Shown piece by piece: positions 55,977-64,000 of a stretch of 64,000 nt of DNA. How positions within the stretch are numbered: the first letter of the stretch is position 1; the number at the start of each line of letters is the position of its first letter. Origin of the DNA: Algoriphagus aquimarinus (GTDB lineage: Bacteria; Bacteroidota; Bacteroidia; Cytophagales; Cyclobacteriaceae); assembly GCF_900112005.1 (NCBI RefSeq), contig NZ_FOKK01000001.1, positions 186,001 through 250,000 of the forward strand. The letters run 5' to 3'. The notes under the pieces are model-generated. The model was not told the DNA's origin and ran no database searches. It was given only the letters and a program-made list of their open reading frames with translations. Both the position numbers and the translations under genes were made by a program.

Positions 55977-57353
55977 TTACATCCTGATTCTCCACTCTTT
56001 CGGATAATAGTTATTCACACGGTTTCCTAGGTTTTTGATCCAGCCAAGCGGTAGTTCCTTGTAAGTTATCAACACCCAGCCAATCGGTAAATCAGGAATT
56101 TCGATATCATTTTTACGCAAGAATTCTATGGCTTCGGATTCCGAAAGCTCGTGTGCAGGAAAGTCCTTTTTTGGTAAGGTAGACAGCGCCCACTCGTGGT
56201 TAGGAATCCAGTCTTTCTTCTGCTTTTTGCCCAGCTCCACTCCAAAATACTTCAAACTCAAATGCAGGGAAAGCTTCTGAAAATGCAGGGTCCAGTCTTT
56301 TGAAATCCTGAAATAGGAATCATTCAGCGTGAAGTACTTACCCGTACCATCAAATCCCAATTCTTCATCCAAAATGCTTGATTCCCGATTAAAAACTTCC
56401 TTCAAAAATGGATGTTTGAAGTCTTTCACCCGCTTGGGTTCTTGAATGTAAGCTTCTGATGATCGCTTCCAAACTGTGATAAAAAAGCCTTCTCCTTCCA
56501 CCAGATGAGGAAAAAAACGATAGCCATAAAAAGTTTTACCATCAGCGTCTACCTCAGTTTCCTTGATATTCCAGCTAGCATCAAGAGGAATACGAACTGG
56601 CTCATAGGAAAACTCTTCAGTCAAAAATCGGATCATATTCTCATTTTCCTGCTCATTGAACGTGCACGTACTATACACCAAATATCCATCAGCTTTCACC
56701 AGAGCACCAGCTTGATCCATGATGCGTTTTTGTCGGGCAGAGCAAAGCTGCACATTATCAAGAGACCATTCGTCCCGTGCCTGAGGATCTTTCCGAAACA
56801 TTCCTTCGCCCGAACAAGGTGCATCCACCAAAACCAAGTCGAAAAATCCTTGCAGAGGTGCGAAATGATCAGGATCATTGTTTGTCACCACCGTATTTCC
56901 CAGGCCCCATTTGATTATATTTTCTTTCAAAATCTGCGCACGTGGCTGAATGACTTCATTGGCAACCAGCATTCCTTCATTACCTAAATAGGCAGAGAGC
57001 AAGGTTGACTTACCGCCAGGTGCAGCCGCCAAATCGAGATAAATCCCTTTTGGAATAGCCAAAGAATTCAGAAGATGTTCAATAAAAATCGATGATGCTT
57101 CCTGCACATAATACGCTCCGGCATGTATCGCAGGATCAAGAGTAAATGATGGTCTTTCTTCCAAAAAAAAGCCCGTTTTGGACCATGGAATGGGTGTATT
57201 TGCCCATGAAAGTGAAAAATCTTTGTCAGAATTTAATCTGATAGAAGTTCGAGAAGGATTATTGATTGCTTGCTTAAATTGCTCAAATTCGGCTTTACCG
57301 AGTAGTTCGAGCATCTGAGACTCGAAGTCCTTAGGAAGTTTGGTTGCTGGCAT
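55977..57353 (-). CDS. rsmF: RsmB/RsmF-type rRNA cytosine-C5 methyltransferase
   Basis: 458 residues from the ATG at 57353 (MPATKLPKDFE); an upstream in-frame ATG at 57422 adds 23 improbable residues. The SAM site is LDLAAAPGGKSTLLSA, followed by VLVDAPCSGEGMFRKDP (motif IV cysteine) and VYSTCTFNEQENENM (motif VI catalytic Cys). A C-terminal extension of ~150 residues with a PUA-like domain fits the RsmF/YebU subtype. It makes m5C in 16S rRNA. Standalone minus-strand gene. Confidence 0.9.
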   Translation of the reverse strand: MPATKLPKDFESQMLELLGKAEFEQFKQAINNPSRTSIRLNSDKDFSLSWANTPIPWSKTGFFLEERPSFTLDPAIHAGAYYVQEASSIFIEHLLNSLAIPKGIYLDLAAAPGGKSTLLSAYLGNEGMLVANEVIQPRAQILKENIIKWGLGNTVVTNNDPDHFAPLQGFFDLVLVDAPCSGEGMFRKDPQARDEWSLDNVQLCSARQKRIMDQAGALVKADGYLVYSTCTFNEQENENMIRFLTEEFSYEPVRIPLDASWNIKETEVDADGKTFYGYRFFPHLVEGEGFFITVWKRSSEAYIQEPKRVKDFKHPFLKEVFNRESSILDEELGFDGTGKYFTLNDSYFRISKDWTLHFQKLSLHLSLKYFGVELGKKQKKDWIPNHEWALSTLPKKDFPAHELSESEAIEFLRKNDIEIPDLPIGWVLITYKELPLGWIKNLGNRVNNYYPKEWRIRM

Positions 57354-57507
57354 GGGGCAAAGATAAGTTTTTTGGTCAACGCACGAATGTCCATTGTCCA
57401 CAGCTGCTTTTCTTGCTTTCAAAATTTTTTGCTAATTAACAATTCAACACATGTATTGACTATGGACAGTCTACCAATAATAGTTACCTTCCACAAACAT
57501 TATCATT

Positions 57508-57870
57508 ATGGAAATCCTCACTAAAATCCTGATTGGTCTTATAGCCGCCCTTCATCTCTACTTTTTGTATTTCGAAATGTTCGCCTGGGACACCATTGGA
57601 CGCAAGACATTCAAGTCAATTCCAGAGGAAATTTTTCCTAAAACTAAGGTACTTGCCGCAAATCAGGGTCTTTACAATGGCTTTTTGGTAGCTGGTCTGG
57701 TATGGTCATTATTGATACCTGATCCTGCCTGGTCTAATTATATAGCTATTTTCTTTTTAGTATGTGTCTTGATCGCAGGAATATTTGGGGCGTTGACAGC
57801 CAGCAAAAAAATCTTCTGGGTGCAGGCATTGCCAGCGCTAATCGCTTTGATTCTTGTTCATTTAAAGTAA
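57508..57870 (+). CDS. DUF1304 membrane protein
   Basis: 120 residues with four hydrophobic helices. The pattern YFEMFAWDT and AANQGLYNGFLVAGLVWSL are typical of DUF1304. Small inner-membrane protein of unknown role; sometimes linked to anion or solute transport by annotation only. Divergent from rsmF. Normal codon style. Confidence 0.88.
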   Translation: MEILTKILIGLIAALHLYFLYFEMFAWDTIGRKTFKSIPEEIFPKTKVLAANQGLYNGFLVAGLVWSLLIPDPAWSNYIAIFFLVCVLIAGIFGALTASKKIFWVQALPALIALILVHLK

Positions 57871-58087
57871 TGTTTAAAAGAAAAGACGGGTAGGGGAGAA
57901 ACACACACGAAAATCTCTTCTGAAGTTAAGAAATCAGAAATAAAGTAGAACATCAAACTTGCTAATGATATTTTCGAATGCTTTTGTTGAATTAACTACT
58001 AATACAAAACTAAAGCAGTTCGGCCCAACACTATTTAAAAAGTTCCTGAAACTTCTTGGATAAAAAAATATTAAACTAAAGTAATTT

Positions 58088-58510
58088 TTAAAGATATAAT
58101 CTTCCACTTTCTTTTAACTTCTCTATAAGAGATTTTAATTCACCTGGCTTAGTAGGTTTAATAATATAACCTGAAATAGCACTGATGTTTTTTGCCCTCT
58201 CAATATCTACTGGATCCACAGATGAAGACACTATATATATTACTATACTCTTACTTACTTTTGGTATTAACTTAACGTATTCTTCCATAAATTGAAAACC
58301 ATCCATAATCGGCATATTAATGTCTAAAAGAATAATATCCGGAAGTTCGTTCTCATTATTAAGATTTTCTACCATAAAATTTAACGCCTCTTCTCCATCT
58401 GAAAAGGCAATAATTTTTTTAGCTAACCCTAGCGACTCTAATGTTTTAGTTACCATGAACTGGTAAATATCATCATCATCAACAATACATATATTTGAAA
58501 GACTATTCAT
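58088..58510 (-). CDS. Single-domain response regulator
   Basis: 140 residues, a receiver domain only. The acidic pocket is DDDD at 11-14, the phosphoacceptor D63 in LLDINMP, the switch residue Ser in SSSVD and the lysine K118 in IIKPT. Its ATG overlaps the end of the large kinase gene by 8 nt, so the two form a pair. Without an output domain it may act in a phosphorelay or by protein contact, as is common for such small receivers in Bacteroidota. Confidence 0.92.
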   Translation of the reverse strand: MNSLSNICIVDDDDIYQFMVTKTLESLGLAKKIIAFSDGEEALNFMVENLNNENELPDIILLDINMPIMDGFQFMEEYVKLIPKVSKSIVIYIVSSSVDPVDIERAKNISAISGYIIKPTKPGELKSLIEKLKESGRLYL

Positions 58511-61500
58511 TATAGCTAAAATTTATATTAAAAGTTGTTCCATGGTCAACTTTACTTGAAGCAGAAATCACCCCCCCCATTGCTTCGACTTGAGTTTTTG
58601 TCATAAATAAGCCCACCCCTTTAGCATCAGGATGTCTATGAAAGACTTTATTTAATCCAAACAACTTATGCCCGTGCCTCACCAAGTCAATTCCCATTCC
58701 ATTATCTGCAAATTTTAGGCTTATTACCCCATTTTCTATATCAGATTCAATGTGCAACTCGGGTATCCGCTCCTTATGGCTATACTTAATAGCATTATCG
58801 ACTAAATTTAGAAAAATACTTTCCAAATAAACTTCATTGTAATAAATCTTTTCAACTTTTGAGAAATCGCTTGTAATTAAAATACCAGATTTTAGAATTT
58901 TTGATGAAAGAATTTCTTTTGTTTTAATTAAAACATCATCAAATGTAATTTTTTTAAGATTCTCGGATGACACTTTCTTAGTCTTAATAGCTTCCACTAA
59001 GGTGTTTAATGTTTGGGTGAGATGAAAAATTACTTTCTCAAACTTCTCAAAAACATATGCCTTGTCCTCCTCATTTTCTGAAGTATTGTAAAAATGCAAC
59101 AGCGAGTTAAGATTGCTTACTGGAGCGCGTAAATTATGAGAAGTAATATGTGTAAAATCTGCTAATTGAGTATTTTGAGCAGTTAATTTTTGTGCCAGCA
59201 CTTCCAAACTTTCTTTCGCTTCAATTATCTTGTTTTGCGCTAATTTTTGTTCTGTAATATCTCGGATAGCTGCAGAGACTAATAGCCCTTCTTCCGTTTG
59301 AAGTGGGCTTAGACTAATCTGAATAGGAATTTCTATGCCGTGCTTATTTACACCAAATAATTCCTTTCCTTTTCCCACTCCCATTGCTCTGACTTTAGGG
59401 TTGGAGAAAAAGCTACCCCGATGTGCATGATGATTATCCATAAATCGTTCGGGAATGAGAATCTCTACAGATTTATCAAACAATTCTTCTAATGAATATC
59501 CAAATAATTTCTCAGCCTGCTTATTTATAAGTTGTATTTTTCCCCCTTCATTCACAATTACCATGGCATCAGGCGCTGATTCTAAAAGGCCTCTAAATTT
59601 ATTTTCAGCCATCCTTTGCACTGTAACATCTTGGCAGGTGCCAACCATTTCGATAACATTCCCCAGGTTATCAGTAATGACTTCAGCTAAGAGTTGTATA
59701 GTTTTTATTGCTCCATTTTCCAGCTGGATGCGATGCATTAGCTCAATAAACTTTCTATCTGAAATAGCCTTATCGAAATAATCCGTAACAATTTCTCGGT
59801 CGTCGGGATGAACAAAACTAAAATAGGTATCAAAGGTTAATTCAGTATCCCTTTCCAGCCCAAAAATATGGTAAAGATTAGCAGACCATTTTACAATATT
59901 GGTAACTAAATCCCAATGCCAATTCCCCATCATGGTAATCTTCTCCGCAAAACTCAATAGCTGATTTTTTCGCAACAGTTCATTCTCAGCCAATTTTTGT
60001 ACAGTTATATCACGTATTGCTGCCGAAACTAAGATTCCTTCCTCTGTTTGTAAAGGGCTAAAACTTATTTGAACCGGGATTTCTTTCCCTGATTTATTCA
60101 CGCCATAAAACTCTTTGCCCTCTCTCATACCTTTGGTTTTTGGGTTTGAGAAAAAATCTTCTATGAAATCTTTAGTAGTTGTGATGTATCGCTCAGGAAT
60201 TAGAATATCAACAGATTTTTGGAACAATTCTTCGGAAGAATACCCAAATAATAGTTCTGCCTGTTTATTAATAAGTTGTATTACTCCATTCTCATTTGCT
60301 ATCACCATAGCATCTGGAGCAGACTCTAACAGACCTCTAAATTTATTTTCAGCCATTTTTTGCTCCGTTATGTCCTGGCCAGTGCCTATCATTTCTATTA
60401 CATCACCCTTAGCGTTTGTAATTACTTCACCTAAAAGCTGAACAGTTTTGATTTTCCCTTTGGTAGTTATAATTCTGTGAGTAAAACTGTAAAACTTTTT
60501 ATCATTGGCAGCCTTATCAAAATAGTACGTAACAGTCTGCTGGTCTTCGGGATGAACGAAATTGAAATACGATGAGAATTTTAAATCAATAGTATCTTCA
60601 TTGAGTTCAAACATTTTATAAAGATTGTTGGACCACTTTACTTCATCAGCAACAGTATCCCATTGCCAATGCCCCATCATAGTAATCTCTTCAGCAAAGT
60701 TCAACAACTGATTTTTTCTCAGTAAATCATTCTCCGTCGCTTTCCTTTCAGTGATGTCAAATGAAACACTCAAAAACCCTATTTTTTCTCCCAAATCATT
60801 TTTGATAGCTGTTAAGGTTAATTGAACAGGAAATGTAGATCCATCTTTCCTTCTATAGGTCCATTCCCGAGTATCATAGTTATCCCGTTTGGCTAATTCC
60901 ATAAATGGGTCAAACTCCTGATCATCTATACCATAAGCCTTGGCTATATCTTCTGTAAATCCTTCTATTTCTTCTTTAAGTAGATAAATCTCAGGCTTTA
61001 CTAATCCAATCATTTCAGTCGCAGAATATCCCAATAAAACTTCTGCACCGTAATTAAAATGCGTAATTATACCTTCATTATTAGTGGATATTATGGCAAT
61101 AGGACCTGAATTGAAAATGGCTTTCAATTCATTATGAGCCTTATTCAAAGCAATTTGAGATATTTTTATATCATTTATATCTTGAAATACTCCAAACAAG
61201 CGTACGCATTTACCATTAAAAATCTCTGCTTGACCAATAGCCCGCGTCCATATAATTTTATTATTTGCAGTTACAAGTTCAACTTCTACATCATAAGGAG
61301 TTCCGTATTCGCTTGCTTCTTTAACAGCCTTTGAGATGGTATCCCTACTTTTCCCTTCCCTAAAAAAATTAATCGCTGTTTCTAAATCTGGCTCAAAATC
61401 TTCTGGCAATTCATGTATCTCACGAACCATTTTACTCCAGAAAATCTCACTTTTGATTAAATTAATGTCCCAGGTTCCTATTCTGGCTACTTTGTTAGTT

Positions 61501-62609
61501 TTTTCTAATATTTTCTCAATACGGATCCTTTCTTCCTCATTGTCTTTAATGTGAGTAATATCTCCGGTATGCATAAGCAAGCCTCCGATTTTACCTTCAG
61601 AAATATACCAAGGACGCACATCCCAATAAATCCATTGAACCGACCCATCCACACGTTTGAAAGGCGCTTCGTCACATCTATCAATAGCTCCTTTAAGACA
61701 TTTCTGATGATTTTCCTTCCATTCGCTACCTATCTCAGGAAAGAGATCGTAATGTGAACGGCCAATAATTTCTAGCCCTTCCATTTTATAATCTATAATC
61801 CATCGCTGTGACACGGCGATGTAGCACATGTTATTGTCTAGCATAGCAATTGCCGTTGGCGCCTGCTCTATAAAAATTTTATTATACTCCTCTTTAGTTT
61901 CTAAATCTGTTTTGAGTTTTGTCAACTCTAACACATTCTCTATTATCTTATTTTCTGAGGCAGATAATTTAACATTTGCTTTTAAAAGTTCATCGTTCTT
62001 TTTAAATAATTGTTTTAAAGCTGGCATTAATACAAATAAAAATTCTCCTACCAATATTAATACTGCGATTAAAGCAAGAAAATATATTGTTGTCTTCAAT
62101 TTTGCAAGATTCTCACTTGCTCCCTTCTGATATTCCTCTACTGCACGCTGCATTGTCAGAAAATAGGGAGATTCAGTTTCTGCAATGATCCTTACATCTT
62201 GTTCAATTGAACTAGGATTATTTATAATATTCTTACTAGATAATACTATTGTTTCTAAATATCTGTCACTTATTTTTAATAGGGAATCTAACGTACTATT
62301 ATCTCCATCTCTTTTATTTATTGAAAAAAGATATTTATGTGAGTCTTCAAACTCATCCACTAAGGCTTGGAGGGTATTTAGGGAGTCTTTACCTAACCTC
62401 TTACTTAGTTTATTATCAAAGGAAAAAACTAAATTAGTAATACTCTCACTCAGCATACATTGTTGTGAAGCTTTACTAATTAATAGAGCAGAATGTTTTT
62501 GAGTATTAACACTGTTTTGTACAATTACCAATGCAGCAAGAACAATCAGTATAATTGTAGATATAAATAATATATATCGTTTTTTAATAGACTTTTCTAA
62601 GTTTATCAT
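58503..62609 (-). CDS. Large multi-PAS sensor histidine kinase
   Basis: 1368 residues. Two membrane helices at ~12-30 and ~172-195 flank a periplasmic loop (MCP-type sensor). At least seven PAS/PAC modules follow, including one segment YRRKDGSTFPVQLTLTAI. Residues ~629-877 and ~878-1126 are a near-copy tandem duplication of a two-PAS unit, both carrying LLRKNQLL, TMMG and SAPDAMVI. The kinase core has H1158 in TSHNLRAPVSNL, N-box LNLVDNAIKYSHKE and a GVGLFMTKTQVEAMGG ATP lid. It signals through the overlapping response regulator; the input is unknown. Confidence 0.92.
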   Translation of the reverse strand: MINLEKSIKKRYILFISTIILIVLAALVIVQNSVNTQKHSALLISKASQQCMLSESITNLVFSFDNKLSKRLGKDSLNTLQALVDEFEDSHKYLFSINKRDGDNSTLDSLLKISDRYLETIVLSSKNIINNPSSIEQDVRIIAETESPYFLTMQRAVEEYQKGASENLAKLKTTIYFLALIAVLILVGEFLFVLMPALKQLFKKNDELLKANVKLSASENKIIENVLELTKLKTDLETKEEYNKIFIEQAPTAIAMLDNNMCYIAVSQRWIIDYKMEGLEIIGRSHYDLFPEIGSEWKENHQKCLKGAIDRCDEAPFKRVDGSVQWIYWDVRPWYISEGKIGGLLMHTGDITHIKDNEEERIRIEKILEKTNKVARIGTWDINLIKSEIFWSKMVREIHELPEDFEPDLETAINFFREGKSRDTISKAVKEASEYGTPYDVEVELVTANNKIIWTRAIGQAEIFNGKCVRLFGVFQDINDIKISQIALNKAHNELKAIFNSGPIAIISTNNEGIITHFNYGAEVLLGYSATEMIGLVKPEIYLLKEEIEGFTEDIAKAYGIDDQEFDPFMELAKRDNYDTREWTYRRKDGSTFPVQLTLTAIKNDLGEKIGFLSVSFDITERKATENDLLRKNQLLNFAEEITMMGHWQWDTVADEVKWSNNLYKMFELNEDTIDLKFSSYFNFVHPEDQQTVTYYFDKAANDKKFYSFTHRIITTKGKIKTVQLLGEVITNAKGDVIEMIGTGQDITEQKMAENKFRGLLESAPDAMVIANENGVIQLINKQAELLFGYSSEELFQKSVDILIPERYITTTKDFIEDFFSNPKTKGMREGKEFYGVNKSGKEIPVQISFSPLQTEEGILVSAAIRDITVQKLAENELLRKNQLLSFAEKITMMGNWHWDLVTNIVKWSANLYHIFGLERDTELTFDTYFSFVHPDDREIVTDYFDKAISDRKFIELMHRIQLENGAIKTIQLLAEVITDNLGNVIEMVGTCQDVTVQRMAENKFRGLLESAPDAMVIVNEGGKIQLINKQAEKLFGYSLEELFDKSVEILIPERFMDNHHAHRGSFFSNPKVRAMGVGKGKELFGVNKHGIEIPIQISLSPLQTEEGLLVSAAIRDITEQKLAQNKIIEAKESLEVLAQKLTAQNTQLADFTHITSHNLRAPVSNLNSLLHFYNTSENEEDKAYVFEKFEKVIFHLTQTLNTLVEAIKTKKVSSENLKKITFDDVLIKTKEILSSKILKSGILITSDFSKVEKIYYNEVYLESIFLNLVDNAIKYSHKERIPELHIESDIENGVISLKFADNGMGIDLVRHGHKLFGLNKVFHRHPDAKGVGLFMTKTQVEAMGGVISASSKVDHGTTFNINFSYNE

Positions 62610-63586
62610 TTATAACTTTTCTATATTCAACTACTCCAGTCTATCCAAACTGATTGATTTGAGACAAAACCGGATAGCTGTCTCTTTTGCCCTTTCCTCC
62701 TTCAATTCAGATCCACATTCGCTTAGGGCCTATGGCCTTGATTTACTATTAATTCACTTACCCGTTATCAGCTTAAAAAGATGAGGTTCAAAATTTAGCC
62801 ATGCCTAGTACATAATACAGAGCTAATCTCTGTTCTTCACAGTGTACCAGTGTAAATGATATTCCTTAACGGGTAGCTATATAAAATACAACTTTTTCTA
62901 AACATCTAACTCTTTTCATATCAAAATGTTATCACCCTAATGAAGGGCTTTTATAGAATTACAGATTTAGTCACATGAAACGCTCTAGTTATTCGCCACA
63001 TAAAATGGCATCAGCCGTTATAAGCGCTCTCTAGCGTAGTTACTGATTAATCCCTCTTTGGTGAGTCCTCCACTTAATAAATACGTGCGCATTTATTTCT
63101 TCAGCATTTAAAGATTGAACATAATCAACTCCTTTTTCTTGGCCTTCCTTCTAATTCCCCCTGTCACATTCCATCCACATTTTGGCTTATCTAGACTAGC
63201 GGTAGATTTCTATTATCCTCGCTCCAAGCTAATTAGGATTATAGAAGGCAGGTATATAGAAACTGCAGTCAATCGGAAAGGTAAGTATAAATCTGCTATA
63301 TCAGGAAATTGCACTAAAAGCTTCTCAGATAACGTAGCCCTTAGCCCTTCACCTTTTATCATCACAATCCGCCTTCTAACACTCATAGCGATAGTATTCG
63401 TTTGAAATTCAACGTTAAAAATCGGCTGAAAAAATGTGATATTTTTGTTAAAAATTAGTCTTTTAGAATCAAAACATACTCTCTCTGTCTATCATTATGA
63501 GGCGTGGACAAGGTGGTATAAAAATCTAGCTCAAGATTTAAGCATTTTTTGCTCGCTCCTACTTACTATGTCCGTCAGTGATTATC
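62610..63586. other. 977-nt region without a convincing gene
   Basis: A+T-rich DNA between the large kinase and the outer-membrane protein end. It must hold the kinase promoter and the downstream signal of the outer-membrane gene. A 9-bp perfect inverted repeat TACCCGTTA (62759-62767) / TAACGGGTA (62867-62875) is visible. A 96-codon open frame at 63115-63405 has poor codon character and is not accepted. No tRNA or mobile element seen. Confidence 0.6.
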
Positions 63587-64000
63587 CTATAGATTCAGCC
63601 AGTAGTTCAATTTAAATACAAGCGACCGCTGCTTAGGCATAAAGTCCCCAGGAAAGTAATTATCTGTATAAACTATAAACATATCCGAAACCGTAGCATA
63701 ACGCCACTGCAGTCGGGTATTGATATTCAAGTTGTCAATCTGGTTATTATACTGGATGAAAGTGGTCCAAAACAACTTCTTAGAAACTGTCAGATCAATT
63801 CTCGGACCTACTAATAGCAAATTAGCATCTGCTTGTGGCTCTGGAAGTCTGATTTGGTTGTAGCTGAAATTCATAGATATATTAGCAATATACCCTAGTC
63901 TAAGAGCCATTTCACTTTGGATTTTACGGATATTACCTGTGAAGTATTGACCGAATTCACTCGTCAAGGTGATATTAAAAAGCTTTCTGGGATTACTCTT
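63587..64000 (-). CDS. C-terminal end of DUF5916-type outer-membrane protein (partial)
   Basis: 138 codons plus stop, open to the right edge of the window, so the gene begins outside; the TTG at 63967 is internal. The sequence is outer-membrane beta strands ending in LQWRYATVSDMFIVYTDNYF and SLVFKLNYWLNL, an ending I associate with DUF5916 / carbohydrate-binding family 9 proteins of Bacteroidota (large barrels with an N-terminal sugar-binding domain). Such proteins sit in the outer membrane. The DUF5916 call rests on this C-terminal style only. Confidence 0.7.
   Translation of the reverse strand, partial: KSNPRKLFNITLTSEFGQYFTGNIRKIQSEMALRLGYIANISMNFSYNQIRLPEPQADANLLLVGPRIDLTVSKKLFWTTFIQYNNQIDNLNINTRLQWRYATVSDMFIVYTDNYFPGDFMPKQRSLVFKLNYWLNL

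Noticed and set aside
62759-62875. Mobile-element ends formed by the TACCCGTTA inverted repeat
   Set aside because: Only 9 bp match, with no target duplication and no coding content between the arms.
63115-63405. 96-codon open frame with a hydrophobic start
   Set aside because: Codon use and composition do not look coding, no recognisable motif, and it lies in an A+T-rich region.

Overview
The window looks like chromosomal DNA of a member of the Bacteroidota, most likely Cytophagales/Cyclobacteriaceae and Algoriphagus-like. This is inferred from gene content (LptC/TPR/CoaX/PpiD cluster, NhaD, DUF5916-type barrel end, archaeal-type phosphosulfolactate synthase, multi-PAS kinases), from the scarcity of Shine-Dalgarno sites, from roughly 40% G+C judged by eye, and from REP-like intergenic palindromes. 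No database search was possible, so the genus is an inference.

Positions 1-14672 hold the distal end of an extracellular contractile injection system (eCIS) operon. In order these are a large baseplate-type protein cut by the window edge, a second giant baseplate/cage-type protein, the CIS tape-measure protein, an AAA+ ATPase, a 62-residue charged protein, and a 1360-residue DUF4157 cargo protein. The cargo has three in-register 138-residue repeats and a C-terminal domain that reads as a DNA/RNA non-specific endonuclease carried on visibly more A+T-rich DNA. Several genes are coupled by TAATG or ATGA overlaps. The sheath, tube, spike and cap genes would lie left of the window.

Positions 14673-18654 form a boundary: a decayed copy of the rpiB 3' tail, an orphan secreted-protein gene, then intact rpiB, tatC and glyA. 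The same arrangement recurs at 34500-36000, where a relic of a tag (3-methyladenine glycosylase) 3' tail, an orphan lipoprotein gene and intact tag follow each other.

Positions 18.8-46.7 kb are ordinary housekeeping. They include an AEC transporter, a suhB-rsmI-phhB-DUF493 group, a ppiD / CNNM-CorC / lptC / TPR / outer-membrane protein / coaX group, anmK, an amino-acid dehydrogenase, nhaD, alr, purU, aroE, a DUF368 lipid-carrier translocase, phosphosulfolactate synthase with a TPR protein, a short sugar/polysaccharide group (rfbC, CpsB-like phosphatase, epimerase) and hflX.

Positions 46.8-64 kb contain a PAS histidine kinase, a cytochrome c-sugar dehydrogenase fusion, an M1 peptidase, three small genes, metE under a clear cobalamin riboswitch, an RsmF-type RNA methyltransferase, a DUF1304 protein, a response regulator overlapping a 1368-residue multi-PAS kinase that contains a tandem PAS-PAS duplication, a 977-nt stretch without a convincing gene, and the C-terminal end of a large outer-membrane protein cut by the right edge. 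I saw no tRNA, rRNA, CRISPR array, transposase or integrase.
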